Made by a program: the position numbers and the translations under genes. From an uncultured Bacteroidota bacterium (GTDB lineage: Bacteria > Bacteroidota > Bacteroidia > Chitinophagales > Chitinophagaceae), in contig CAINUN010000016.1 in the NCBI GenBank assembly GCA_903853805.1, positions 99,900 to 163,899 on the forward strand: a DNA stretch of 64,000 nucleotides, given 5' to 3'. Below the pieces are notes generated by a model. That model was not told the DNA's origin and ran no database searches. It saw only the letters and a program-made list of their open reading frames with translations. Positions 1-8,304 of this stretch are shown here, in pieces. Each line of letters starts with the position of its first letter. Positions within the stretch are counted from its first letter, which is position 1.

Positions 1-798
1 CTCAGCTAAAAGGAACATCGCGAATTTCATCCCTGAATATTCAGTATGAAAACCACCCGTAAGTTCCTGTTCTGCTTCCGAAAGGTCAAAAGGCGCACGG
101 TTAATTTCAGCAGTAGAAGCAATAACAAAAATGACAAATGAAATGAAAATAGGTAAATGTCCTTTAAAAATCCACCATCCATCAGCTTGACTCATTACTA
201 TATCCGAAATTTTTAAGCTGCCGGTCATAATAACAATAGAAATAATGGATAATCCTACTGAAAGTTCGTAGCTCACAATTTGAGCACCACTACGCATAGC
301 ACCCAATAAAGAATATTTATTGTAACTACTCCAACCAGCCATTAAAATTCCAATAACAGCAATAGAGGAAATGGAAGTAACATATAACACACCAATATTT
401 AAATCCCATAATTGAAAGTTTTTAGCAAAAGCAATAGGTGCCATCACCAACATGGAAACAACTACTACAATAATGGGTGCAAGATTGAACAAGAATTTAT
501 CAGAAGCATTGGGTGTCAATCCTTCTTTGAAAATGAGTTTTACAGTATCGGCAACAATTTGTAAAGTTCCTTTTGGTCCAACCCGGTTAGGACCGAGGCG
601 CAATTGCATAAACGCAGCTACTTTTCGTTCCATATAGCCAAGAACGAAACATAGAGGCACTAAGAAAACCAACAAACAAACGCCCGCAATTGCCATTTCC
701 ACAACATTGAGAATTGTTGCATTCGCAATAGCTGATGACAGCCAACTATGAATGCTGCTTGCGAGGGATGAAAAACTTATTTCGAGTAACTGGTTCAA
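1..798 (-). CDS. nuoH: NADH-quinone oxidoreductase subunit H (partial, C terminus outside window)
   Basis: Membrane subunit of respiratory complex I at the junction of the peripheral arm and the proton-pumping arm, forming part of the quinone site. The reverse-strand reading frame is open to the window edge (266 codons). It shows the family hallmarks ERKVAAFMQLRLGPNRVGP near residue 50 and NRAPFDLSEAEQELTGGFHT near the cut end, with several hydrophobic helices between. No ATG lies in frame between the upstream stop and the first helix, so a TTG at 798 is the likely start; an internal ATG near the first helix is less likely. It follows nuoD after only 32 bases, in the same direction. About 80 C-terminal residues are missing because of the window edge, not because of truncation. 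Confidence 0.93.
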   Translation of the reverse strand, partial: MNQLLEISFSSLASSIHSWLSSAIANATILNVVEMAIAGVCLLVFLVPLCFVLGYMERKVAAFMQLRLGPNRVGPKGTLQIVADTVKLIFKEGLTPNASDKFLFNLAPIIVVVVSMLVMAPIAFAKNFQLWDLNIGVLYVTSISSIAVIGILMAGWSSYNKYSLLGAMRSGAQIVSYELSVGLSIISIVIMTGSLKISDIVMSQADGWWIFKGHLPIFISFVIFVIASTAEINRAPFDLSEAEQELTGGFHTEYSGMKFAMFLLAE

Positions 799-830
799 TT
801 TCTTTTGTTTTAATGCTTCAAAAAATCATA

Positions 831-1952
831 TTATCTATCAATATCCGGAATAACCAAATCTATTGTTGCCATAATAGCTACCAAATCACCGATTTTAGTA
901 CCCACTGACATCGTTTCTAAGGCAGAAAGATTACTGAAATTTGGTGAGCGATATTTAATTCTATATGGAGAAGCGGCACCGTCACTTACGATGTAAACGC
1001 CTAATTCTCCGCGAGCAGTTTCCACTTTTTGGTAAAATTCACCTTTAGGAAGTTTTATTACATTCTTGGTTTTGCCTTGAATATCCCCTTCAGGAAGATT
1101 GTCAATCATTTGTTCAATGATATGAACAGATTGTTTCATCTCTTCAATCCTAGCCATATAACGGGTATAGCAATCGCCGCCTTCCATAACTACTTCTTCA
1201 AAATCTAATTTTTCATAACCATCATAAGGAAACCATTTTCTAATGTCACAACTTATGCCCGAAGCCCTTGCTGTTGGACCAGTTACACCAAAAGAAATAG
1301 CATCTTCTTTCGATAAATAACCAACGCCCTTAGTTCTGTTTTCAAAAATTACATTGCCGGTTAGGATTTCTTCATATTCACGGTATTTCGACTTGATTTG
1401 TTGCATGACATCCTTTACTCTTTTTTGGAAGTTAGGATTAACATCATACATCACGCCACCAGGAACACAGAAATTTTGTGTCAATCTTGCACCGCAGGTT
1501 TCTTCAAAAATTTCCATAATGGCTTCGCGCTCGCGGAAAGCATAAAAGAAAGGAGTAACCGCGCCAAGATCAAGACCTGTACAGCCCCACCACAATTGAT
1601 GTGATTGAAGCCTAGTCAACTCAGCCAATAAAACCCTGATTGCTTGAGCACGTGCCGGAACCTCAACTTGTAACCCCTTTTCAACTGCCAAGGCGCATGC
1701 CTGATTGTTGATATGCGCACTGAGATAATCCATACGGCTAGTGGCATAAATAAAGTTGCGGTAAGAAAGTCTTTCCGACATTTTTTCTATGGAACGATGT
1801 ATATAACCCAAGTGAGGTTGTACTTTCTTAATCGTTTCGCCATCGAGCCAAACCTTTAAATGGAGAACACCGTGGGTAGAAGGGTGTTGGGGACCCATAT
1901 TGATGACAAATTCCCCTTCCTCGGTCATGAAATTTTCGCCTAACAAACTCAT
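831..1952 (-). CDS. nuoD: NADH-quinone oxidoreductase subunit D (49 kDa subunit)
   Basis: Peripheral-arm subunit of complex I that builds the quinone-reduction cavity with NuoB. The 373-residue product has GPQHPSTHGVLHL near residue 20, the hydrogenase-like core and a C-terminal end of the form VAIMATIDLVIPDIDR. Length is close to the usual 380-410. Its ATG overlaps the nuoC stop in an ATGA, implying translational coupling; Met9 (MTEEGEF) is an alternative start that would still leave the family core intact. It is followed directly by nuoH rather than nuoE-F-G, which is unusual compared with the 14-gene order. Confidence 0.97.
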   Translation of the reverse strand: MSLLGENFMTEEGEFVINMGPQHPSTHGVLHLKVWLDGETIKKVQPHLGYIHRSIEKMSERLSYRNFIYATSRMDYLSAHINNQACALAVEKGLQVEVPARAQAIRVLLAELTRLQSHQLWWGCTGLDLGAVTPFFYAFREREAIMEIFEETCGARLTQNFCVPGGVMYDVNPNFQKRVKDVMQQIKSKYREYEEILTGNVIFENRTKGVGYLSKEDAISFGVTGPTARASGISCDIRKWFPYDGYEKLDFEEVVMEGGDCYTRYMARIEEMKQSVHIIEQMIDNLPEGDIQGKTKNVIKLPKGEFYQKVETARGELGVYIVSDGAASPYRIKYRSPNFSNLSALETMSVGTKIGDLVAIMATIDLVIPDIDR

Positions 1953-2404
1953 ATCTCAATCATGTTTACGTCCACGTAATTTTTTCTCAAAGGATATCCA
2001 GACCAGTCTTCATCTAGCAAAATTCTTCTTAAATCTGGGTGATTCGTAAACTTCACACCAAACATATCATAGACCTCCCGCTCATGAAAATTAGCGCCTT
2101 TCCATAGGTCGCAAATCGTTTCAATTTCAGGATTGTTAACATCGGTGAGTTTTACTTTTACTACCAATTGATGTTTAAAGGTGCAAGAAAGTAAATGATA
2201 AACCATGGTGAAATTAGTTTTCCAATCCACGCAGGTAAGGCAAAACAAATGGTCAAATTTCCACGCTGCCTCATTTCTTAATTGCTCAATGCAATTGCGA
2301 AAATTAGAGGGTCCCACCACAATATTTATATACTCGCTGCCTTCCTCAAAAACCATTTCAGGATAATGAGCAGTTAGCGATAGTTTTAACTCTTCATTAC
2401 TCAT
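1949..2404 (-). CDS. nuoC: NADH-quinone oxidoreductase subunit C (30 kDa subunit)
   Basis: Peripheral-arm subunit without cofactors that binds NuoD and NuoB. The 151-residue protein carries the family signature [13 protein letters not shown] followed by [13 protein letters not shown] and YPLRKNY in the C-terminal third. It is a stand-alone NuoC, not the NuoCD fusion of enterobacteria. Both ends overlap neighbours by four bases (ATGA with nuoB upstream and nuoD downstream), so the three genes are almost certainly one coupled transcript. Confidence 0.97.
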   Translation of the reverse strand: MSNEELKLSLTAHYPEMVFEEGSEYINIVVGPSNFRNCIEQLRNEAAWKFDHLFCLTCVDWKTNFTMVYHLLSCTFKHQLVVKVKLTDVNNPEIETICDLWKGANFHEREVYDMFGVKFTNHPDLRRILLDEDWSGYPLRKNYVDVNMIEI

Positions 2405-2931
2405 TTGGCAAGTTCTTTAGATTTTCCAAAATAAGTTTCATGCTTAATTTTTTCTTGTAACGTAATCATAGCATGCAATAATGCTTCTGGTCGGGGAGGA
2501 CATCCCGGAACATAAACATCTACAGGAATGATATGGTCAACGCCTTTTACTACGGAATAAGTGTTGTAAAAAAACGGTCCACCCGAAATAGTACAAGCGC
2601 CCATAGCAATCACATATCTAGGTTCAGGCATTTGATCATAAAGACGTTTCAACACAGGTGCCATTTTCATTACAATAGTGCCCGCAACAATGATTAAATC
2701 TGCTTGGCGTGGAGTTGCACGAGCAACTTCAAAACCAAAGCGCGACCAATCATATTTTGCATCGGCAGCCGACATCATTTCAATGGCGCAACAACTTGTA
2801 CCAAACACCAACGGCCAAAGCGAATTGGAACGAGCCCAATTGATTAAATCATCGAGTTTGGAAACCAAAATCCCGCCATCGGGAGTTTCGTGAAGTTGTG
2901 CAGGGAATATCAGTTTATCTTTTTCAGACAT
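2401..2931 (-). CDS. nuoB: NADH-quinone oxidoreductase subunit B (PSST subunit, cluster N2)
   Basis: Carries the terminal [4Fe-4S] cluster N2 that passes electrons to quinone. The ligand cysteines are visible in [22 protein letters not shown] and [14 protein letters not shown]. The open frame extends upstream to 2970, but the extra 13 residues are unlike the family; the ATG at 2931 (MSEKDKLIF) gives a normal 176-residue protein and is preferred. It overlaps nuoC by four bases and lies 57 bases after the nuoA stop. Confidence 0.97.
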   Translation of the reverse strand: MSEKDKLIFPAQLHETPDGGILVSKLDDLINWARSNSLWPLVFGTSCCAIEMMSAADAKYDWSRFGFEVARATPRQADLIIVAGTIVMKMAPVLKRLYDQMPEPRYVIAMGACTISGGPFFYNTYSVVKGVDHIIPVDVYVPGCPPRPEALLHAMITLQEKIKHETYFGKSKELAK

Positions 2932-2988
2932 AATGTTTGTTTGTTGTGTTATTATAAGTGCATTTAGCACTCGAAATAACGAAGTGAT

Positions 2989-3339
2989 TTACATCCATTT
3001 CAAAGCACCTTTTCTATAAGCGTATAGTAAGCCCATAAAAAGGATAAACATGAAAATGACAATCTCTACTAAACCCACCATACCAACACTTTTTACGACA
3101 ACAGCCCAAGGGTACATGAATACCAATTCCACATCAAATACTAAGAAGATGAGCGCAAAGAGATAGTAGCCTACATTGAACTGTATCCAAGAGGTGCCTG
3201 ATGTGGGAATTCCACATTCATAGGGTTCGCCTTTAACTAAGTTGGTAGAACGTTTTGCGATGGCCCATGATAGAATTATGCCGCCCCCGGCAAAAGCCAC
3301 ACCGCAGATAATGAGTAAGATTAAAACACCCGCACCCAT
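2989..3339 (-). CDS. nuoA: NADH-quinone oxidoreductase subunit A
   Basis: Small membrane subunit of complex I (116 residues, three hydrophobic helices). The conserved loop KGEPYECGIPTSG after helix 1 and the acidic motif LVFDVELVFMYPWA in helix 2 identify it. It is the first gene of the reverse-strand nuo transcript. A weak -7-like box (TGACTTTG on the reverse strand, 3357-3364) lies 18 bases upstream of the start. The divergent gene on the other side is a ferredoxin. Confidence 0.96.
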   Translation of the reverse strand: MGAGVLILLIICGVAFAGGGIILSWAIAKRSTNLVKGEPYECGIPTSGTSWIQFNVGYYLFALIFLVFDVELVFMYPWAVVVKSVGMVGLVEIVIFMFILFMGLLYAYRKGALKWM

Positions 3340-3488
3340 AATTGATAAATATTTTGCAAAGTCATTAGAAATTCTCTGCGAAATTAGTGATTCACATCAT
3401 TACCACCTCTGACTATCATCAATTTTACTCTCAGAAACTGAAATATTTTTACACACTCAAAATTTATCAATTTCAAAATCTTTTTTTC

Positions 3489-3836
3489 ATGGCTTTAAGA
3501 ATTACAGAAGACTGCATTAATTGCGGTGCCTGCGAACCTGAATGTCCTAACAGTGCCATCTATGCAGGTGGTGATGAATGGCGTTTTTCCGACAAAACTT
3601 CTTTAACAGGAATGTTCAATGCTAAAAGCGGTATAAGTGTCGATGCCGATGCTGTACAAGCTGCTGTTTCAGACGATTATTATTACATCGTTTCTGACAA
3701 ATGCACTGAGTGTGTGGGCTTCCATGAAGAGCCTCAATGCGCTGCTGCTTGCCCTGTAGATTGCTGCATTAAAGACGAAAACTTTGTAGAATCTCAAGAA
3801 GAATTGTCGAGCAAGAAAGATATTTTGCACGCTTAA
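3489..3836 (+). CDS. Alvin-type 2[4Fe-4S] ferredoxin
   Basis: Soluble low-potential electron carrier of 115 residues. Cluster motif 1 is CINCGACEPECP (C-x2-C-x2-C-x3-C-P). Motif 2 is CTECVGFHEEPQCAAACP, with the eight-residue spacing between the second and third cysteines typical of the Allochromatium vinosum ferredoxin class; the C-terminal extension (VDCCIKDENFVESQEEL) also matches that class. About 32 extra residues sit between the two motifs compared with the A. vinosum protein. The frame is open from a GTG at 3387, but the ATG at 3489 begins exactly where homology begins (MALRITEDC). It is divergent from nuoA, which makes a link with complex I plausible but unproven. Confidence 0.93.
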   Translation: MALRITEDCINCGACEPECPNSAIYAGGDEWRFSDKTSLTGMFNAKSGISVDADAVQAAVSDDYYYIVSDKCTECVGFHEEPQCAAACPVDCCIKDENFVESQEELSSKKDILHA

Positions 3837-3861
3837 TTTTTTCTCAATAAAAAATAGCTTT

Positions 3862-3903
3862 AAAAGAAAAGGACGTTGCTCATGCAACGCCCTTTTCTTT
3901 TTT
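3862..3903. terminator. Hairpin terminator after the ferredoxin gene
   Basis: An A-rich arm, GG and CGTTGC pair with GCAACG, CC and a U-rich arm around a TCAT loop, ending in a run of T. It follows the ferredoxin stop by 25 bases and is symmetric enough to work in both directions. Confidence 0.8.
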
Positions 3904-4305
3904 ATCAAATCTGAAGATTTGTTACCGATAAGACGAAGTCCCGAGACATTGGCCTAACAATTTGGAAGACTACACCGAGCTAGTTAAAAAAACACAAAGG
4001 AATTCTAAGCGAAAAATGATTTTAGAAGCCTAAAATTGGATTTTAGAAGTCCCCAAAAAAGAATCGTGCAAGGCTAATATATACTAGGTGAGACTCATAC
4101 CCCATCCATTTTAAAGCATAAAAGAACTCATAGGAAAGCACATTAACAGTTGTAAAGCGAATGTTCTTTATCTCTTTGCATCTTTGCAAAAAAACTCAGT
4201 GTGTTCTGTCTTTCTCTTTACTTCTTAACACAGCTACTGACTGCCGTCATTGCTTGAATATTGTGTGGGATATTCAATTATCTTCGCGCAAAATTTTTTG
4301 AGACT
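3904..4305. other. Intergenic region before sucC, no gene seen
   Basis: About 400 bases without a credible reading frame. It holds a short palindrome (CAAATCT-GA-AGATTTG, 3906-3921), an imperfect direct repeat of ATTTTAGAAG near 4020-4055, and a stretch near 4170-4215 (TTTGCATCTTTGC then AACTCAGTGTGTTCTG). That stretch resembles a degenerate copy of a widespread bacterial intergenic repeat; this last point is from memory and unverified. A -7-like TATCTTCG at about 4279-4286 may serve sucC. Confidence 0.4.
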
Positions 4306-5523
4306 ATGAATTTGCATGAATACCAAGCTAAGGAATTATTGAAACGTTTTAACGTTCCAACTCAAGAAGGGATTGCTGTTGACAAAGTAGACAATGCCCT
4401 CAATGCTTATAAACAATTAGCGGTGGACAATGGAACCAAATTTGCCGTGGTAAAAGCCCAAATTCATGCGGGTGGTCGCGGTAAGGGAACCATGAAAGAA
4501 GTGCCTGAACAACATGGGGTGCAAGTGGTGAAAAGCGCTGAAGATGTGGAAAGAGTTGCCAAAAACATTTTAGGTAATACGTTGGTTACTATTCAAACAG
4601 GTGCTGTAGGAAAAGTGGTTCATAAAATCCTCGTTGCAAAGGATATGTATTACGACGGACCAAGCGAGCGCAAAGAGTTTTATTTATCTATCCTCCTCGA
4701 CCGTGCTAAGAAGCAAAACGTCATTATGTATTCTACCGAAGGCGGTATGGATATTGAAGAAGTAGCCCACAGCACACCTGAGAAAATATTTAAAGAATGG
4801 GTGGCGCCAAATATGCAATTGCAAGGCTACCAAGCCCGCAATATTGCCTTCAACCTTGGGCTTAGTGGCGATGCGTTTAAAAATATGGTTAAGTTTGTAA
4901 CTAACCTTTACAATGCCTATGTAACGCTCGATTGTTCCATACTCGAAATCAATCCTTTGTTCAAATCTGCTGATGATAAAATCTTTGCGGTGGATTGCAA
5001 GATGAACTTGGATGAAAACGCCTTGATTCGTCATAACGACCTTGCCGACCTTAGAGATAAACTTGAAGAAGATCCAACCGAAGTAGAAGCTGGAGAATAT
5101 AACCTGAACTATGTAAAACTAGACGGAAACGTGGGTTGCATGGTCAATGGTGCCGGTCTTGCAATGGCAACGATGGATATGATTAAACTTGCTGGAGGTG
5201 AGCCTGCCAACTTCTTGGATGTAGGCGGAAGCGCAAATGCACAAACCGTAGAAGCAGGTTTCCGTATTATTCTTAAAGACCCGAATGTGAAAGCAATCCT
5301 CATCAACATCTTTGGTGGTATTGTTCGTTGCGACCGTGTGGCTGCTGGTGTTATTGAAGCTTACAAAAAATTGGGCAACATAAGCATTCCAATCATTGTT
5401 CGTCTTCAAGGAACAAATGCTGAAGAAGCTAAGAAACTTATCGTAGAAAGCGGATTGGAAGTACAATCTGCCATTCTTCTCAGTGAAGCAGCTGATTTGG
5501 TGCAAAAAGCTGTGATGGCATAA
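4306..5523 (+). CDS. sucC: Succinate-CoA ligase [ADP-forming] subunit beta
   Basis: TCA-cycle enzyme subunit that provides the nucleotide-binding ATP-grasp domain and, with SucD, interconverts succinyl-CoA and succinate with substrate-level phosphorylation. The 405-residue protein starts MNLHEYQAKELLKRFNVP, has the AQIHAGGRGKG ATP-grasp loop near residue 50, the metal site LEINPL, and the CoA-ligase C-terminal domain with DVGGSANAQTVEAGF and NIFGGIVRCD. The frame is open from a TTG at 4261, but the ATG at 4306 is the family start. sucD is not adjacent in this window. A hairpin terminator follows directly. Confidence 0.97.
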   Translation: MNLHEYQAKELLKRFNVPTQEGIAVDKVDNALNAYKQLAVDNGTKFAVVKAQIHAGGRGKGTMKEVPEQHGVQVVKSAEDVERVAKNILGNTLVTIQTGAVGKVVHKILVAKDMYYDGPSERKEFYLSILLDRAKKQNVIMYSTEGGMDIEEVAHSTPEKIFKEWVAPNMQLQGYQARNIAFNLGLSGDAFKNMVKFVTNLYNAYVTLDCSILEINPLFKSADDKIFAVDCKMNLDENALIRHNDLADLRDKLEEDPTEVEAGEYNLNYVKLDGNVGCMVNGAGLAMATMDMIKLAGGEPANFLDVGGSANAQTVEAGFRIILKDPNVKAILINIFGGIVRCDRVAAGVIEAYKKLGNISIPIIVRLQGTNAEEAKKLIVESGLEVQSAILLSEAADLVQKAVMA

Positions 5524-5542
5524 GTTAGTTGATAGAAGATAG

Positions 5543-5573
5543 AAAAAGCCGCGAATTGATTTGCGGCTTTTTT
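5543..5573 (+). terminator. Terminator after sucC
   Basis: AAAAGCCGC pairs with GCGGCTTTT around a short loop and is followed by T residues. It lies 20 bases after the sucC stop and just before the end of the convergent gene. Confidence 0.85.
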
Positions 5574-5596
5574 ATGGTCGGTTGAATTTCAAATTT

Positions 5597-6289
5597 CTAC
5601 TCTTCTTCATCTTGTTGTTGCTCTTTCCCCTTGTGTTTTCCCTTCGATTTTTTAGCAGGCTGAGGTTCTTCAATGCCTTCTTGGTCCATAATTTCGTGCG
5701 GAAGTTTTTTGTGTGTTTTAGCTTCGGGTTCATCGCCCATCACAGCACTTTTGTTTTTAGCATTTACTACCCCTTCTTCTTCATCTTCTTCCTGCTTATT
5801 ATTTGTTTGTTTTTGAGGAGGAGGGATATCATCTTCTCCTGATGTTGCAATGGCATTATTGATTTCAAGCAGGAAAAACTTTTCTTTTTGCCCAAATTCT
5901 ATGGTTTGCTGGTTGACTCTTGCAATAGCCTCAGCATCAGTTGGTTTCACAGCCTCAGCAGGAACCATCACGTTCTTTAAGTATTGCTTTTCAATTTGAA
6001 GATAGTTGGCAATAGTGGTCAACAGTCCGCGTTCATCGCCTTGTGCCATGATTTGTTTCATGTTGGCAATGTGCATGTCAAGAAAACGTTCAAGCAGGTG
6101 TCTTTGTGGTATTAGTAAAGCAAGATTTTTGTTTTGCACAGCTTCGTCAAAAGCCTTGTTCCAATTAAGCCTTGCCGTTTCGCTTTGTTCTTTTATTTGC
6201 AATAGCCCACGGTTGGTATAATCTTGAGCATTAGAAAAAGAAAAGGCGAATAATAATAGTGGGAGTAATAACCTGCGCATCATCAGCAT
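5597..6289 (-). CDS. Secreted protein of unknown function with a highly charged C-terminal tail
   Basis: Family not recognised. A signal peptide (MMRRLLLPLLLFAFSFSNAQ) is followed by an all-helical-looking region of about 140 residues. The last ~75 residues are low-complexity, rich in Glu, Lys, Gln and Pro (stretches of EEDEEEG, KKSKGKHKGKE and DEEE). The frame is open to 6322, but a -7 box (TATATTTG on the reverse strand, 6300-6307) lies inside that extension, so translation must begin downstream: the ATG at 6289, or 6283 or 6280. The helical part may bind a periplasmic or outer-membrane partner; that is a guess. It is divergent from hscA and converges with sucC. Confidence 0.75.
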   Translation of the reverse strand: MLMMRRLLLPLLLFAFSFSNAQDYTNRGLLQIKEQSETARLNWNKAFDEAVQNKNLALLIPQRHLLERFLDMHIANMKQIMAQGDERGLLTTIANYLQIEKQYLKNVMVPAEAVKPTDAEAIARVNQQTIEFGQKEKFFLLEINNAIATSGEDDIPPPQKQTNNKQEEDEEEGVVNAKNKSAVMGDEPEAKTHKKLPHEIMDQEGIEEPQPAKKSKGKHKGKEQQQDEEE

Positions 6290-6299
6290 GTTTAAGAAA

Positions 6300-6307
6300 C
6301 AAATATA
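6300..6307 (-). promoter_or_regulatory. -7 promoter box for the secreted-protein gene
   Basis: Reverse-strand TATATTTG matches the Bacteroidota TAnnTTTG box. Transcription would start near 6295, ruling out the longer upstream start of the reverse-strand gene. Confidence 0.6.
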
Positions 6308-6373
6308 CCTTGTTTGAAACAATCAAAAAGCAGTAAATAGTTTTTCAAATGAAAGCATTGTCAAAAAAAAATC

Positions 6374-6400
6374 TTGTCAAGCATATTCAACCTACTTTTG
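6374..6400 (+). promoter_or_regulatory. Promoter of hscA
   Basis: TTG at 6374-6376 and TACTTTTG at 6393-6400 fit the Bacteroidota -33/-7 pattern with a short 16-base spacer. The box lies inside the upstream extension of the hscA frame and so supports the start at 6421. Confidence 0.55.
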
Positions 6401-6420
6401 CGCCGAAATCAAAAAAAAAT

Positions 6421-8271
6421 ATGGGAAAAGTAGCCATCAACATAGCTACCGGAAGTTTACAAACCAAAGACACCATTGTGGGCATTGACCTTGGCACCAC
6501 CAATAGTCTTATTGCCATTGTGAGAGAAGACACTAAAGCACCAATTGCTTTACGTGAAATTGATGGGCTTACACTTGTTCCTTCCATTGTTTACTTTGAT
6601 GAGTTCAACAATCCTTTGGTGGGAACTGCTGCACGCGAAAAATTGATAGAAGCGCCAGAGCGCACTATTTATTCGGCAAAAAGACTCATGGGTAAATCCT
6701 ATAAAGATGTAAGCGAACATGCTGCTTCTTTTGCCTATAAAATCATTGACGACAATACCGATTCTTTATTGAAAGTACAGGTGAATGATAAATTCTACAC
6801 ACCTATTGACCTTAGTGCAGAGATACTTCGTGAATTGAAAAAGCGTGGTGAGCATATCCTTAAGACATCTATCACAAAAGCAGTCATCACGGTTCCTGCA
6901 TACTTCAACGATGCACAAAGACAAGCCACTCGTGATTCAGGAAAATTGGCCGGATTGGATGTATTGCGCATTGTGAACGAACCAACCGCCGCAAGTCTTG
7001 CTTATGGATTGGGAGTAAGCGCTGATGAAGAAAAAACGATTGCTGTTTATGACCTTGGTGGTGGCACTTTCGATGTTTCAATTTTACACATCATCAACGG
7101 CATTTTTGAAGTCTATTCTACACACGGCGACACTTATTTAGGTGGCGATGATATGGATAGATTAGTAGCAGATTTTTTCAAAAAACAATTGCCAAGCAAA
7201 GATGAGCATGACAAAAAACACTTGCAAGAGCTAAGATTGAAAGCCGAGGAAGCGAAGAAATATTTGAGTAATAATGAGTTCTTTGAATCGGAAATTGACG
7301 GACAAAAAATTCTCATCAATAAAGAACAATTCAACAGCTTAATACTTCCATTAGTAGAGCGCACATTGAATAGTTGCAGGCTTGCTTTGAAAGATGCAAC
7401 CTTAACACCTGATAAAATTGATGCAGTAGTGATGGTAGGCGGCTCGACTCGAGTGCCATTGGTAAAAGAAAAAGTAAAATCATTTTTTGGAAAAGAATTG
7501 TTTGACCAATTGAATCCCGATGAAGTAGTGGCATTAGGTGCTGCAGTTCAAGCAGATATTTTGGCAGGCAACAATACCGAAATGCTCTTACTCGATGTGA
7601 CCCCACTATCTCTTGGATTAGAAACCATGGGAGGATTGATGGATGTGCTTATTCCACGCAATTCAAAAATCCCTACCAAAGCAGGTCGCCAATACACAAC
7701 GCAAAAAGATGGACAAGGCGGAATGCGCATTTCAGTTTTTCAAGGAGAAAGAGATTTGGTTCAAGACAACAGAAAGCTTGCTGAATTCAACCTTACAGGC
7801 ATTCCCGCAATGCCTGCAGGTTTGCCTAAAGTGGAAGTGAGTTTTCTCATAGATGCAGATGGCATTCTAAAAGTTAGTGCTAAAGAACTACGCAGTGGCA
7901 TTCAACAAACTATAGAAGTGAAACCTCAGTATGGATTGACGGACGAACAAGTGGAGCAAATGCTGATGGATTCGCTCACACATGCTAAAGATGATATTGC
8001 CACTCGTGCACTTGTTGAAGCGACAACAGAAGCCACTCAAATGTTGGAAACCACTGAAACGTTTTTAGAAAAACATAAGGACATGTTAACGGAAGAAGAA
8101 GTCAACATTACGATGGCAAAAATGAAGGATGTAACACAAGCTATATTCAACAAAAACAAAAACCTTATTCAAAAAGAAATGGAAACCCTCAACGAAGTTT
8201 CACGTCCTTTTGCTGAAAGGGTAATGGATGCGGCTTTGAAAGATGCAATGAAGGGAAAAAAGATTGTGTAG
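6421..8271 (+). CDS. hscA: Hsp70-family Fe-S assembly chaperone HscA
   Basis: Specialised Hsp70 that, with the J-protein HscB, helps transfer Fe-S clusters from the IscU scaffold. The 616-residue protein has all Hsp70 ATPase motifs: [27 protein letters not shown] and [13 protein letters not shown]. It is called HscA rather than DnaK because ~20 residues precede the first phosphate loop ([14 protein letters not shown]), as in HscA, and because the C-terminal lid is short and lacks the Gly-rich DnaK tail. The frame is open from 6349, but the promoter box at 6393-6400 and the family start favour Met at 6421. hscB, iscU and fdx are not adjacent, so assignment rests on sequence alone. Confidence 0.85.
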   Translation: MGKVAINIATGSLQTKDTIVGIDLGTTNSLIAIVREDTKAPIALREIDGLTLVPSIVYFDEFNNPLVGTAAREKLIEAPERTIYSAKRLMGKSYKDVSEHAASFAYKIIDDNTDSLLKVQVNDKFYTPIDLSAEILRELKKRGEHILKTSITKAVITVPAYFNDAQRQATRDSGKLAGLDVLRIVNEPTAASLAYGLGVSADEEKTIAVYDLGGGTFDVSILHIINGIFEVYSTHGDTYLGGDDMDRLVADFFKKQLPSKDEHDKKHLQELRLKAEEAKKYLSNNEFFESEIDGQKILINKEQFNSLILPLVERTLNSCRLALKDATLTPDKIDAVVMVGGSTRVPLVKEKVKSFFGKELFDQLNPDEVVALGAAVQADILAGNNTEMLLLDVTPLSLGLETMGGLMDVLIPRNSKIPTKAGRQYTTQKDGQGGMRISVFQGERDLVQDNRKLAEFNLTGIPAMPAGLPKVEVSFLIDADGILKVSAKELRSGIQQTIEVKPQYGLTDEQVEQMLMDSLTHAKDDIATRALVEATTEATQMLETTETFLEKHKDMLTEEEVNITMAKMKDVTQAIFNKNKNLIQKEMETLNEVSRPFAERVMDAALKDAMKGKKIV

Positions 8272-8304
8272 TGAAAACCTTAACTGTTTGCAGTTCAAAA
8301 AAAA

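Noticed and set aside
799..830. Remnant of nuoE, nuoF or nuoG between nuoD and nuoH
   Set aside because: The gap is only 32 bases and holds no recognisable fragment.
5561..5842. Forward open frame rich in Phe and Leu
   Set aside because: It is the antisense shadow of the Glu/Lys-rich tail of the reverse-strand secreted protein.
6421..8271. DnaK instead of HscA
   Set aside because: The N-terminal extension before the phosphate loop and the short tail without a Gly-rich DnaK end fit HscA better; certainty is limited without a tree.
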